DNA from: Candidatus Acidiferrales bacterium | GTDB taxonomy: Bacteria; Acidobacteriota; Terriglobia; Acidiferrales; UBA7541 | Direction: 5' to 3' | Length of the DNA stretch: 38,289 nucleotides | NCBI GenBank assembly: GCA_030037435.1 | Contig: JASHRI010000483.1 | Coordinates: forward strand, 1-38,289 | Shown here: positions 1-10,500 of the stretch, in pieces | Layout of the letters: every line of letters starts with the position of its first letter | Numbering within the stretch: the first letter of the stretch is position 1 | The notes under the pieces: generated by a model | Told to the model about the DNA's origin: nothing | Databases searched by the model: none | Seen by the model: the letters and a program-made list of their open reading frames with translations, nothing else | Program-made: the position numbers and the translations under genes

Positions 1-1647
1 CCAATCTGCATGGTCGGTGATTTCATTTTGCGATTCGAAGCGCAAGCCATAGCTGAACATGATGTTGGGGCGGATGCGCCAGTCGTCTTCCACATACGGG
101 GCGACGTCAATCTGCGCGACGCGGGCAAAAGGATTACCAGCGGAAGTGGCTGTGGCGCCGGCAGTGAGCGTGAATTGGCTCGCGGTTTGTGCTCCCGATG
201 CCAGCGCGGCTTGGTACGCCTCGATGGAAGGGAATTGATATTCGCCATTGAAGCCGGTGGTGGAGGTGTTGGAATCGGTAAGACCGCGGAGCCGCGCGCC
301 AAATTTGATGAAGTGGTTTCCGTGCTGAATCGACGTGTAATTCTGCAGTTCGTAACGATTGGTACTGTCGATGACTGTGCCATCGTTGCTGCCGCCACCC
401 TCGAAGGCGCCGGGTACGAGGACGGTGACGGCGGTGCTGAGCGGAAGCTGATTACTTCCCTGGCGCAGGTATTGGAAGTTCGTCTCGTTCACTATGTTCG
501 AGCCGATGGTCTGGGTGTCGCTCAGTTGAAGAGTCTGCTCTGTAGTGAGCAGATTGTAGCCCGTCGACGGCAACGAGAAGCCGCCGATTCCGTCGTTATC
601 CTGTTCGTCGCGATAATACTGGTAGCGAACGGATAGCGTGTTCGTCTTCGTGAGCTGGAAGTCCACACGAGGTCCGATGTTGTAGCGCGTTCGCGGAGCG
701 GACACCGCCGCGCTGAAGGGAACGATCGGGAATCCGGGCAGAGTGGTGTTCACGACCTGCGCGTTCACGATCGAAAGATTGTTGATGTCACGAATGTCGG
801 TGGTAAAGAAGAAAGAAGCGTTCTTGCTGAGTGGCCCACCGATGTTTCCGCTGTATTGAACGGAATAGTAGCTGGGATACTCGGTGTCGGCGGTGCCGCG
901 ATCGAAGAACGGGTTCTTGGAGTTCAATGCGGAGTCGTTGGCATTGACCGAAATCTGCCCGTGCCACTTGTCGGTGCCGGGTTTGGTGAAGATCTCGATG
1001 CGGCCGTATCCCACCTTGTCGTATTCCGCGGAAAACGGATTTTGATTGATGCGGATTTCGCGAATTGCGGATTTCGGAGGCAATTGTCCTGCGGTGAAGC
1101 CATCGATATAGAACTGGCCTCCATTAGGTCCCGCCGAGGGCCCCGCCAGCGCGCTCAGGTCGCTTTGCAATTCGTCCGGATCGTCGGGCAGAGCCTCAAG
1201 CTCTTTGCCGGAAATTACGATTGCGCCGGCATTGGCGGTGGGATTGACGTCGAGCGACGTTCCCTGGCCCGTTACTTCCACTTTTACCTGTTGCTGCTCG
1301 ATTTCGAGCGAGATTTTGAGCTGCTTCACCTGGTCCGTGCCGATTTCGATGTCGTCATCTTCGTACGTGGTGAACCCTTTCGCTGTTACCTGAACGGCGT
1401 ACTTTCCAGGGGCGAGATCCTTTAGCTCGAAGATGCCCTGCGCATTTGTGGTGGCGTGGAGCTTATTGCCCTGGGGCGTGGCGACGACAACCGAAGCGTC
1501 TATGACCACACTGCCGGAAGGATCCACCACCTCGCCGCGGAGGGTTCGCGTTTGCGTCTGTGCGCGCAGGCCGGAGGGGTTCGCTAGCGCCAGCAATACG
1601 AAGCTTGCAATCCAAAACAAAAGTCGCCCTTGCTGACGAAATCTCAT
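1..1647 (-). CDS. TonB-dependent receptor / Oar-like outer membrane protein with N-terminal carboxypeptidase-regulatory-like domain (partial, 3' end outside window)
   Basis: Minus-strand reading from ATG at 1647: MRFRQQGRLLFWIASFVLLALANPSGLRAQTQTRTLRGEVVDPSGSVVIDASVVVATPQGNKLHATTNAQGIFELKDLAPGKYAVQVTAKG..., then plug/barrel-like sequence (SAIREIRINQNPFSAEYDKVGYGRIEIFTKPGTDKWHG). Open to the left edge, so it is missing from the ORF track. Confidence 0.9.
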   Translation of the reverse strand, partial: MRFRQQGRLLFWIASFVLLALANPSGLRAQTQTRTLRGEVVDPSGSVVIDASVVVATPQGNKLHATTNAQGIFELKDLAPGKYAVQVTAKGFTTYEDDDIEIGTDQVKQLKISLEIEQQQVKVEVTGQGTSLDVNPTANAGAIVISGKELEALPDDPDELQSDLSALAGPSAGPNGGQFYIDGFTAGQLPPKSAIREIRINQNPFSAEYDKVGYGRIEIFTKPGTDKWHGQISVNANDSALNSKNPFFDRGTADTEYPSYYSVQYSGNIGGPLSKNASFFFTTDIRDINNLSIVNAQVVNTTLPGFPIVPFSAAVSAPRTRYNIGPRVDFQLTKTNTLSVRYQYYRDEQDNDGIGGFSLPSTGYNLLTTEQTLQLSDTQTIGSNIVNETNFQYLRQGSNQLPLSTAVTVLVPGAFEGGGSNDGTVIDSTNRYELQNYTSIQHGNHFIKFGARLRGLTDSNTSTTGFNGEYQFPSIEAYQAALASGAQTASQFTLTAGATATSAGNPFARVAQIDVAPYVEDDWRIRPNIMFSYGLRFESQNEITDHADW

Positions 1648-1693
1648 GAAATCCCCTAGGTAAAGTTGAAATTCGAAATGGCAGTTTTTTGGA

Positions 1694-2929
1694 CTACTGC
1701 GCATCGTCACCCGCCATTGCCGGCGTGCCGCCGAGACTCCAGGGCGAAAGCGTCATCGCCTGGCTTGGCGATGGTGCTGCGGTGAGAATCGGGTCGACGC
1801 CGCCGAGCATCGTGATTGCAGTCGCCTCGCCCTCGTTCGAGCCTTCCGTAGCTACGATCATCACCGCGTCGTCCTTTTTGAAATCAGTGAGCGCAGCAGG
1901 AGGAATGTGGCTGACGATTTGCTGGAAGTCGGCTTGTCCGCCGCCAGCACGCCCGCCACCCGCGCCGTCTCGATATTCACCCCCATTGGGCGTCGCGGAC
2001 TGCGAGGGCGGACCGGCTGCGCCTTGGGATGGTGGCGCGGCGTTTCTGGTCCCTTTGAATCGAAACGCGATGCGCTGTGCCATTTCAGGAGGCAGTACAC
2101 GAAGCTGCGATTGGCCGGTGATTTTCACCGAAAAGGGCTTCTTCGTAATCAAGTCCATCACAGAGACCACATTTTCCTTTACGTCGACCGAGCGAATCGT
2201 TCCAGCAATATTGCGGAATGAGCCGGAGACGACCTCTACGGCGGTAAATTCGCCGCCGTCAGCACTGCGCTCGCCGCGCGCGCGAAGTTGATCTCCAGGC
2301 TTGATTTGACCGATCGGCGCCGGTTTTGCGTCGTCGAATTGAATGGAGTCCGGTGCGTAACGGCGGAGGATGGTGCTTGGCGTTGTGTGAATTGTGACGG
2401 TTTTCGCGCCGCCCGTTGCAGCGACGGAAATTGTGATGGTTCCCGTGCCGGAATCAACGGAACTCACAAGGCCTCCAATGCCTCGCTTCTGCCAGTCTTC
2501 GCGGTCGCGCTGCTGTTGCGCTTGTACGTCGGAGCGGCTCATAGAAATAACGCCGACAGCGACGAACGACTTCGCGTCGCTTGAGGGCTGCCCTCGCACC
2601 AAGATGCGATCTCCCACGTGCAGATCGGACAACTGAATGTGCTCCGCGTTTTTCAGGTCGGTCTGCCCGGGTGCGACGCGCACCATGATCGCGTTGCCCG
2701 CCACTTGCACGCTGATGTCTACGCCAGCGTCCGTCGTGAGGGTGATGGCATTTCCGGTGATGCTCTTGATGACGCCCACCTGCCTGGCTACTTGTGCCTG
2801 TGCCGCCTGAGGGGCCGCTCCACCAGGCGCCGCACCGGTGCGCACAGGGGCCATCAGCACGGCTCCCACGATGCCACTTACGGCGCAAACCAAAATCCGC
2901 AAAGTCGACGTGCATTTCGTCATACACAT
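1694..2929 (-). CDS. DUF5666-like secreted protein with repeated small beta domains
   Basis: 411-aa ORF with signal peptide and repeated 'G.I.S.......I.V.....I.......L.VGD.I.V.G' blocks typical of DUF5666. Confidence 0.65.
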   Translation of the reverse strand: MCMTKCTSTLRILVCAVSGIVGAVLMAPVRTGAAPGGAAPQAAQAQVARQVGVIKSITGNAITLTTDAGVDISVQVAGNAIMVRVAPGQTDLKNAEHIQLSDLHVGDRILVRGQPSSDAKSFVAVGVISMSRSDVQAQQQRDREDWQKRGIGGLVSSVDSGTGTITISVAATGGAKTVTIHTTPSTILRRYAPDSIQFDDAKPAPIGQIKPGDQLRARGERSADGGEFTAVEVVSGSFRNIAGTIRSVDVKENVVSVMDLITKKPFSVKITGQSQLRVLPPEMAQRIAFRFKGTRNAAPPSQGAAGPPSQSATPNGGEYRDGAGGGRAGGGQADFQQIVSHIPPAALTDFKKDDAVMIVATEGSNEGEATAITMLGGVDPILTAAPSPSQAMTLSPWSLGGTPAMAGDDAQ

Positions 2930-3127
2930 ACGGTTCTCCTACGTCTTCCCTGGCTGCCAGGTTCCACACCCTTCCTGCCTATCGGAGTTCCTTCCCTTAG
3001 ACGCTTGGCTCGTGGGTCCGCGTTACATAAATGACGCCCGGCGGGAGACTGTATCGAGGATTTAAGTTAAGCAGATGTTGCGGGCCAGATCGCGGCAATC
3101 GGTTGGTTCATCCGACCAAGCGGGTCG

Positions 3128-3430
3128 CTAGCTGATTTCTTTTTCCGGTTCGTTAATCTCAGATAGATACCATGACCAGAGGAAGCGCTCAGCCAGGACA
3201 ACGGCGGCAGCGATCATGATGACAATGCCGATCAGCGGGGAAGTGTGCCGGACATGATTTCCAGCGAGAAAAAGCAGAACAACGACGAAGTCGCGCAACC
3301 ATCCGAATACAATCAAGGCTTTAGCCATCCGGCGGGCTCCTCCAACTACTCTATTGAACGTGTTTCGCGCGAAATTATAGCAAAGGGCAATCTCTTGGGT
3401 ATCAGAGAGTTGTAGGTTGCCACAGCGCAC
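3128..3430 (-). CDS. small hypothetical membrane protein (true start probably internal, MAKALIVFGWLRDF...)
   Basis: Two hydrophobic segments, then a charged C-terminus. Confidence 0.4.
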   Translation of the reverse strand: MRCGNLQLSDTQEIALCYNFARNTFNRVVGGARRMAKALIVFGWLRDFVVVLLFLAGNHVRHTSPLIGIVIMIAAAVVLAERFLWSWYLSEINEPEKEIS

Positions 3431-3516
3431 ATAGGACGAACGACGACCCAGGACGGGCGAAAAGGAACAAACCCGGAGCGGTCAGGCGGGCATCCGAGGG
3501 AACAGAAACACTCAGA

Positions 3517-3554
3517 TCCGGCCTGAAAGTGAGATGTGGCACTTCCGGGCCGGA
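3517..3554. terminator. imperfect 15-bp stem-loop downstream of the OmpA-DUF937 gene
   Basis: TCCGGCCTGAAAGTG-agatgtgg-CACTTCCGGGCCGGA (2 G-U type mismatches). No clear T-run. Confidence 0.35.
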
Positions 3555-3575
3555 CGAGTGCAGCTGGAGGCCGAA

Positions 3576-4565
3576 CTACTTTAAGACGGTGAACTCGATG
3601 CGACGATTGCGAAACTTGCCTTCATCAGTATCGTTGGAGGTGACAGGTTTCGTATCGCCGTATCCGCGGGCCGTGAGCATATTCGGGTCGACGCCCTGCT
3701 TCACCAAGTAATCCCGCACTGCGTCAGCTCGCTGCTGCGAGAGTTGCATATTCGCCGCGGCGTCACCGGTCGCGTCCGTATGGCCGCCGACTTCAATGAC
3801 CGTGCCCGCCGGCGCGAGTTTCATCGCGGCAGCGGCCTTTCCCAAGAAGTCATAGCTGGATTGAGGAATCTCGGCGCTCGACGGGGCGAAGTTGATGACG
3901 TCGAGGTTAAGAGCGTTCGCAAGGTCCTGAGCGCTGAAGCCGGGTTTGAGCGCCGCCAAAGCATCGGTCGCTCTCTGCGTTGCGAAGCGCACCTGATCTT
4001 CCACGTTGAACGCCACGTGGCGGACGCTGGCGCGATTCCACAACCAGAAGGCGATAATCGCGGCAACGATTAGCCCGATAATAGGCCAGATGTAGCGCGG
4101 GAACTCAGTACGCTCAGCCGCAGTCCGCGCAGCATACGCTGCTTGCCGCGCGCCGGAAGCGACTGCCGCTGTTGGCCCAGAAAGATACGAAGTGAATTCC
4201 GCAGGCAGATGCGTGGGCACGACGCCTCCGGGCGCCAGCCTTGTGACGACCTTCGGCAGCATGAAGGCCAGCGCCGAAGCCGTGGTTGCGGCAGACAGAC
4301 CAGCGCGGGAAGCGACGGTGCTGATGGCGTTACCGCCCATTACATTTTCCAAACTCTCTACGCTGATCGGTTTCGCGTTCCCGCTGAGCCACGAGGACAC
4401 TGAATCGCCCGAACCCGCCTGTCGGAATCGGTCCAGCAGACCCCTGAGCCCGCTTCCCTGTTCGTTGATGTAGCCGAGTAGACTGGAAAGCAGAGACGAG
4501 GCGTTCCCGCTTGATATTCCAAACCTGTTTTCGACTTCGTTTATTACCAGATCCATCGCTCCCAT
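3576..4565 (-). CDS. YidB/DUF937-like domain fused to OmpA C-terminal peptidoglycan-binding domain
   Basis: N-term 'VENRFGISSGNASSLLSSLLGYINEQGSGLRGLLDRFRQAGSGDSVSSWLSGNAKPIS' (DUF937), a TM segment, C-term 'IEVGGHTDATGDAAANMQLSQQRADAVRDYLVKQGVDPNMLTARGYGDTKPVTSNDTDEGKFRNRRIEFTVLK' (OmpA). Confidence 0.9.
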   Translation of the reverse strand: MGAMDLVINEVENRFGISSGNASSLLSSLLGYINEQGSGLRGLLDRFRQAGSGDSVSSWLSGNAKPISVESLENVMGGNAISTVASRAGLSAATTASALAFMLPKVVTRLAPGGVVPTHLPAEFTSYLSGPTAAVASGARQAAYAARTAAERTEFPRYIWPIIGLIVAAIIAFWLWNRASVRHVAFNVEDQVRFATQRATDALAALKPGFSAQDLANALNLDVINFAPSSAEIPQSSYDFLGKAAAAMKLAPAGTVIEVGGHTDATGDAAANMQLSQQRADAVRDYLVKQGVDPNMLTARGYGDTKPVTSNDTDEGKFRNRRIEFTVLK

Positions 4566-4740
4566 GATTGGCTCCTTATCTCGTCGGCAATTGAGAGTGG
4601 CACATCCGTGTTGTCATGGGCGCGAAGGCCGATGCTCCGCCTGAATCGATCCGGGCAAAAGTAGCGCCCGAGACAGATGGTTGTGCATTGCACCAGGGCT
4701 GGCACGCGCTGACGTTACGCAGCGCATCCACCAACGTAAA

Positions 4741-4756
4741 CTGACAATCCTGACAG
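4741..4756 (-). promoter_or_regulatory. CTGTCA-N4-TGACAG operator (1 mismatch), reading toward OmpA-DUF937
   Basis: CTGACA-ATCC-TGACAG. On the minus strand TAACGT lies at offset 24-29 (4712-4717). Confidence 0.65.
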
Positions 4757-4900
4757 TTCTTGTCACTCCCACGGCGGTGCCGAAACGGCCTCGGACTAGA
4801 TTCCCAGGCACAACATTAGAACCAATCCGCGCGGCTTGATCCTTCCTCCGACATGGAGAATTCCGAGCCGCGGGTATCGGGCGCGATCGACCGGCAAACA

Positions 4901-4916
4901 CTGTTAAGTCTGACAG
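4901..4916 (+). promoter_or_regulatory. CTGTCA-N4-TGACAG operator (1 mismatch), reading toward the 5079 beta-barrel gene
   Basis: CTGTTA-AGTC-TGACAG. -10-like GATGCT at offset 24-29. Confidence 0.6.
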
Positions 4917-5078
4917 TGTCAACTCCGCGTCGTCTGCCCGATGCTAGGGTGCCAACGCCGGCACGCTCAGCGCCGATCGCCCCCGCGGAGGAAAAGCAAA
5001 ATGTTGTCGAATCCCTCAAGTTGTCAGCGAAATCGCACGGCTTTCCCCAACCAACGAAGTGAAGACATAGGCTCTTTC

Positions 5079-5693
5079 ATGAATAGCGGCCCTCTAACTG
5101 AGGTCAAACGACGGTTACAGAAGCTAGTATTAGCGACCCTCGTAGTATTCGCCACTATTGCCCTTTTCCCGAGCGTGGTGTCGGCGCAAGGACTGGAAGT
5201 ATCCGGGGGATGGGAACACATCAGCGGTAACGGCGGCACCGACGGTTTCAACGTTGGCGGCTACTGGTGGTTTACGGATCGAATAACCCTCGGTGCGCAA
5301 TACGACGATACGTGGGACACCTCGCAGTTGGGCACGTTTGCGCTGACGAGCATCGGAACGATCGTGGTCAGGAATCACCTCCAGAATTTTCTCGCTGGAC
5401 CAAGGATCTTCTTCCCTTACAAAGCTATGAAGAAGTACAAGCTCGACCCGTTCGGTGAAGCGCAGTTTGGTTTTTCCCATCTCAATTCGTCCATCCAGCA
5501 GCCCCCCGCGCCATCCGTTTCTGCGTCGGGCACGGCCTTCTCCTGGATGCTCGGTGGTGGCGTGGATTATCACTTTACGGACCACTGGTCCGCGCGCACG
5601 AACCTCGACTTGTTGCGTACGCATCTGGCTGCGTCGGCGCAAAGCCACATCCGATTCGGTGTGTTGATCACCTACGTTTTTGGAGGTAGATAA
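5079..5693 (+). CDS. outer membrane beta-barrel protein
   Basis: Start MNSGPLTEVKRRLQKLVLATLVVFATIALFPSVVSAQGLEVSGGWEHISGN (signal peptide), alternating barrel-like strands, C-term aromatic/GGR. The longer 4941 start would precede the TSS predicted from the 4901 site. Confidence 0.7.
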   Translation: MNSGPLTEVKRRLQKLVLATLVVFATIALFPSVVSAQGLEVSGGWEHISGNGGTDGFNVGGYWWFTDRITLGAQYDDTWDTSQLGTFALTSIGTIVVRNHLQNFLAGPRIFFPYKAMKKYKLDPFGEAQFGFSHLNSSIQQPPAPSVSASGTAFSWMLGGGVDYHFTDHWSARTNLDLLRTHLAASAQSHIRFGVLITYVFGGR

Positions 5694-5791
5694 CTTCGCC
5701 GGTGCTGCGGAGAGCGGCCAGTGACCATGCTTACAGATCGTTGACAGATTGGAGACTTTGGATCTTGGACAGCATTAGCAAGGAGACGTAA

Positions 5792-6421
5792 ATGAGCCAC
5801 GAAGTACTCGTAATTCCATCGGGCGGAAACCGCGCTGCAGGCGCTGCGAGGCGGCTGTGCGGCCCGGCGCATAATTTGGCCAAGCCGCTGGTCAGTTTGC
5901 AGTCGTTGTCGGGCCACATACCCGAAATACTCTTCCAGACCGCGCTCGAATGCGAGGCGAATGAGGTGACATTGCCCGCGGCGATCGACAACTATCGCGA
6001 GGCGATCGAACTCGCGCCCGACTGGGTGGAAGCGCATTTAAATCTCGGCGTCGTGTTCTACCGACTGGGACGTTTCGAAGAGGCGCGCGCCGAGTTCGCC
6101 CGGGCGACAGGGCTCGACCCGCAAAATGGAATCTGCCGGTACAACCTTGGATGCGTGCTGGAAGATCAGGGAAAATTCGGCGAAGCGATCATCCATCTTC
6201 GCCATGCTGCTCGGGCCATGCCGGGCGACGCCGATGTACACTTCAATCTTGCGCTGGCGTATGAGAAGAGAGGGCAGCGCCGTCTGGCGCGCGGAGAGTG
6301 GATACTGTGCTTGCGCTGTGCTCCCAATGGTCCCTGGGCTTCCCAAGCGCGTGCGCACCTGGAACGATGCGGCGCGCGACTTCCAGCCGCTTCCCCGATA
6401 TTCTTCCGTTGTAGACCCTGA
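5792..6421 (+). CDS. TPR repeat protein
   Basis: 'NYREAIELAPDWVEAHLNLGVVFYRLGRFEEARAEFARATGLDPQNGICRYNLGCVLEDQGKFGEAIIHLRHAARAMPGDADVHFNLALAYEKRGQ' = tandem TPRs. Confidence 0.8.
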   Translation: MSHEVLVIPSGGNRAAGAARRLCGPAHNLAKPLVSLQSLSGHIPEILFQTALECEANEVTLPAAIDNYREAIELAPDWVEAHLNLGVVFYRLGRFEEARAEFARATGLDPQNGICRYNLGCVLEDQGKFGEAIIHLRHAARAMPGDADVHFNLALAYEKRGQRRLARGEWILCLRCAPNGPWASQARAHLERCGARLPAASPIFFRCRP

Positions 6422-6532
6422 GCAGCGGGGACGCCTCGAGGTGAAACAATCGCAGTCGATGCAGCCAATGTGGCGAGCGAGGTTGGCAGTCGATCAGCTC
6501 GAGCAGTACAAAAGCCATATGAAATCAGAGGT

Positions 6533-7528
6533 TCAGGTTCGAGAGGGAACGACCATGTTATGCGCGGCGCACAAATGGAGCAGAAGCTCGCGATCACACT
6601 TCCGGCCGAAGCACTGTAATGGGTAGCTGCAGAAAATCGAAGCACAGTTAGTAGCGACCCAATTACTCGCGAGTTGCTCGATCCACAGAGCAGTCTCGGG
6701 GTTGCCGCGAAGCCAGATCGACGGTGCTACCTCAGCAGCGAACACAACTCGGCGGTCATCGTTCTGCGTCGAAACACGAGCCTGCCTGACTGCTTCGTCG
6801 AGCACTTGTGTGAGTAGATTTGCATCTAGTTCTCCGCCGACCATTGCCGACGACAGGATATGGTCCGCATCCAGCTCGAGATATCGGCCGGACTCGACCG
6901 CGGCAGGCAGGTTCAAGCCGCGTGCATTCAATCGCCGTTCTAGTTGCTCTCTGTGAGCGGCCGTGCCGACAACAACGGCGGTGGCATTCGCTTCGATGGC
7001 GGTGCCAAGAAACTCAGCCCATCCAGCGACGAGCTGGTCGTCGTCAGAATGGAAACGAACGAAATGCCCCGGCCGCGTGTGATCGAGCCAGCGTTTAGGC
7101 CGACTTCCGCCGTTATTCGCCCCATCGAGATTGGCAAATGCATGGGGTGAGATGAATCTGTAGCCGGCCAACGCCAGGTCCAATGCTGCCGTCAAATCCG
7201 AAGACAGTCGAGACTTGAAAACATAGCCCAAAGCACCGGCGGCGAGTGCCGCTGAAATATAATCGTCGTCCTGATGCATGGTCAGGAAAACGATCGCAGC
7301 GCGCGATCCAACCTGTCTCAATTGTTTGGCTGTGCGAATGCCATCGAGTTGGGGCATTGAGATGTCGAGCAGGACAATATCCGGGTCGAGCTTGGCGGCC
7401 GCGTCCAGCGCCATTACTCCATCTCCGACTGCGGCGACGACTTCGAAGCGCGAGCGGAGCAGCGCGGAAACAGTTCTTGCGAAGGGGGCATGATCGTCCG
7501 CGATGAGCACCGTGGGTTTGCGCCTCAA
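6533..7528 (-). CDS. response regulator receiver fused to MEDS (DcmR-like sensory) domain, no HTH
   Basis: Receiver 'VLIADDHAPFARTVSALL...PDIVLLDISMPQLDG...VFLTMHQ...GYVFKSR', then 'HFVRFHSDDDQLVAGWAEFLGTAIEANATAVVVGTAAHREQLERRL' (MEDS). Confidence 0.8.
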   Translation of the reverse strand: MRRKPTVLIADDHAPFARTVSALLRSRFEVVAAVGDGVMALDAAAKLDPDIVLLDISMPQLDGIRTAKQLRQVGSRAAIVFLTMHQDDDYISAALAAGALGYVFKSRLSSDLTAALDLALAGYRFISPHAFANLDGANNGGSRPKRWLDHTRPGHFVRFHSDDDQLVAGWAEFLGTAIEANATAVVVGTAAHREQLERRLNARGLNLPAAVESGRYLELDADHILSSAMVGGELDANLLTQVLDEAVRQARVSTQNDDRRVVFAAEVAPSIWLRGNPETALWIEQLASNWVATNCASIFCSYPLQCFGRKCDRELLLHLCAAHNMVVPSRT

Positions 7529-10500
7529 CGGGACCTCACAGGAGAATCCAAGCGGTCTCCGACTGGTTGCCAGCTGGCCGCACCGATGGGCTTCTCCTCG
7601 CGAGCGATTGGGACGATCGCGTCAATGGTTGTGCCACAGCGTGGTTTCGATGTCACGAGCAGCGTGCCCTGCACAAGACGAACGCGCTCGCGCATGCTTA
7701 CCAAACCCAATCCCTGTTGGTTCGCGGCAGCATCAGGATCAAAGCCGACTCCCTTGTCAGATACTTCGAGGCCAATCGCATCGGCCCGCCCATGGAGTCG
7801 CACTTCGAAGTGCCGCACGCCGCTGTGCTTCACGGCGTTATGCAGTGCCTCCTGCAAGATGCGGAATAGGCACAGAGAGACTTCAGGCGGAGCCGCCGGA
7901 AGCGCACCGTCCTGTGAAAAGCGAACCTCGACCTTTTGCTGTGAAGAAAATTCCTCGCAGAAACTTCTGGCAGCGGCGACGATTCCGAGGTGTTCGAGTT
8001 TCGAGGAGTGCAGCTGGTGCGAGATCGCCTGGGTATCGGCGACAATCTCGTCGGTCTGACCAGAAATCGCGGCGAGTCGTTCGCGAAGGTCGCCGGGCAG
8101 GTTCAGATCGGATTGCATGATTTGTTCAATTTGCATCGCCAATAAAGCAAGACGCTGATTTATGTCGTCGTGCAACTCCCTGGCGATACGAGCACGCTCC
8201 TGCTCTTGGGCTTCAATCAACCTCTGATTCACGGTCGAGAGTGCCTCTTCCGCCTGCTTCCGCTTCGTAATATCCAAAACTTCGCCAACGAAATACCGCG
8301 GTTCGCCGCGCGGCCCCAGAATGAGCGAAATGCTGCTCTGCGTGAATACAACGCGTCCACCCTTGTGGAGGCAGCGCTTCTCGACTCCCTGGAAACTGGC
8401 GCCGGTCGAAAGCGCTTGGTTTAGCTTGCTCGAGAAGGCGGCCCAGTCTTCCGCTAAGGTGATCGACTGCACGGTCTTCTGGAGCAATTCCTGTTCCGTG
8501 TATCCAAGGTAATCGCAAAAGGTGGCGTTCGCGGCCACAAAACGACCGGCCAGGGATACAACGATCATGCCTACCCCCGCATTCCGAAAGACGCTGCGAA
8601 ACTTCTCTTCACTTTCTCTCAGAACCTCTTCCGCTCTCTTGCGCTCCGTAATGTCCATCGCCATGCCAATCACCCGCAGAAGCTTGCCCTGTGCGTCGAA
8701 GAAACCGCGTCCGGCCCGTTCCAGCCAGGCCACGCGCCCGTCAGGACGGATCAAGCGAACGGCGGTTCGAAAAGTAGGATTCTGCGGCGTGAGGCTCGCC
8801 ACCATGGCCTGGAAGGGCAAATGGTCATCGGGGTGGACAGCGGCGAGCAGCTCCTTGCCGGTGGCATGCGTCACGTCACCGGTCAATCCTAAAATTTCCG
8901 CGCAATCTTGGGACCGAACGATTGCATCGGTTACGGCGTTCCACTCATACGCGAACATCCGCCCTGCCTGGGCAGCAAACCGCAACCGTTCTTCGCTCTC
9001 CCGCAATGCTTGTTCGGCTCGCTTCCTTTCGGTGATATCTTGCGTGGTGCCGCGCAGCCGGATGACATTTCCCGTAGAATCGCGCAGCACTTCACCTCGC
9101 GTGCGAATCCACTTAGTGGCCCCGTCTGGTTGCACCAGCTCCAGATCGAGTTCGTATGGCGTTCCGCTTCGCAATGCCTCTTGGACTGCACTCTGCAGCC
9201 TTTCCCAACTCTGCGGCGCGTAAAGCTGTCGCTGTTCTTCGAACTTGATGGGGGGCAGGGCCGTATCTCGATTGGCAATACGGTAGCTTTCCTCGGACCA
9301 GCTAATGTTGTCGGTTTCAGGGTCCCATTGCCAGCTTCCGACTTGCGCGAGTCGCTGCGCTTCCAGGAGTTCTCTTTCGCTTTCGCGTAGCGCTTGGTCC
9401 GCTTGCTTCCGCTCAGAGATGTCGCTGATCATCGCCAGGGAGCCGTCGAACTGGCCATTCTGTTTGAAGATTGGATTTGCCGTAATCTGAACCCACAATT
9501 CAGAACCATCTTTCCGCCTTAGGCGTTCTTCAGATTGCTCGTGCACGCCGTTCCGACGACGCTGCAAGGCTTGCTTCTTCTGTTCGAGATTTTCTGGAAA
9601 CTGAAGGCTCAACACGTCGCGACCGAGCAATTCCTCCGGCCGGTAGCCAGTCATCTCCGCCATCCGCTTGTTTACAAAGGAGACCCGGAAATTGGAATCC
9701 AGGACCGTGATTCCTTCGTTCGTTGTTTCGACGATGCGGCGATACTGCTCTTCGCTTTTTCTTACGGCTTCTTCGGCGTGTTTGCGATCCGTAATGTCGG
9801 TCGCCATGCCAAGCATGCGTTCAGCGGCCCCATTTGCGGAATAGTGAAATTTGCCGATGGCCCTCACCCACCTTACCGTCCCGTCCGGCCATACGACTCG
9901 GTATTCTGCTGTGTAGGGCTTCCGGTTGTCCCTGGCGTCGGCAACCGCTCTTCTCACAGCATAAAGATCTTCAGGGTGTACGCGCCGCTCGAAGTCTTCC
10001 AGATATCCGGCGTCCGCATCGTCGTCAATTCCAAATACCGACCTCAGATCGCCGAACCGGTAGTCGCGCCCGCTTTTGATGTCGGACTCCCATCCAGCCG
10101 TCCGGCTTGATTCCAAGGCTAGGCGAAGCCGCTCGTTCGCGAGCGCGATCATGGCGGCTTCCCAGCGCTCTTTCGCTTCTGCCATGCGCCGGTCGCTGGT
10201 GTCGCGAATGGTACTGACGATAAGAACTTCAGATTCGGTGTGAAGCGGACTGAGCCCTATTTCTACTGGAATTTCGGCTCCATCGGCACGCAAAACAAAG
10301 AACTCTCGGCCGCCTCCCATCGATCGAACGCGAGGGTTGGCGAAGAAATTCTCGCGCTCCCGGCGACAAGCGTCGCGAACCCTTGGAGGAACCAGTCTTT
10401 CGACTGTCTCGTCCATCAATTGTTCGCGCGTGAGTCCAAAAAGCTTCGCTGCCTGCCCATTGGCAAAGAAAACCCTGCCGGCGCGATTGGTCACCAGCAA

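Noticed and set aside
10-1425. Plus-strand ORFs 10-636 and 856-1425
   Set aside because: Antisense to the TonB-dependent receptor, whose minus-strand reading is clearly the coding one.
5731-5747. TTACAG-ATCG-TTGACAG upstream of the TPR gene as another operator
   Set aside because: The two halves form a direct rather than inverted repeat, and offset 24 (AGCATT) is a poor -10. Only a half-site.
7490-9223. Long plus-strand ORFs (7490-8059, 8522-9223, 9535-10110) opposite the histidine kinase
   Set aside because: Antisense shadow ORFs of a clearly coding minus-strand multi-PAS kinase.
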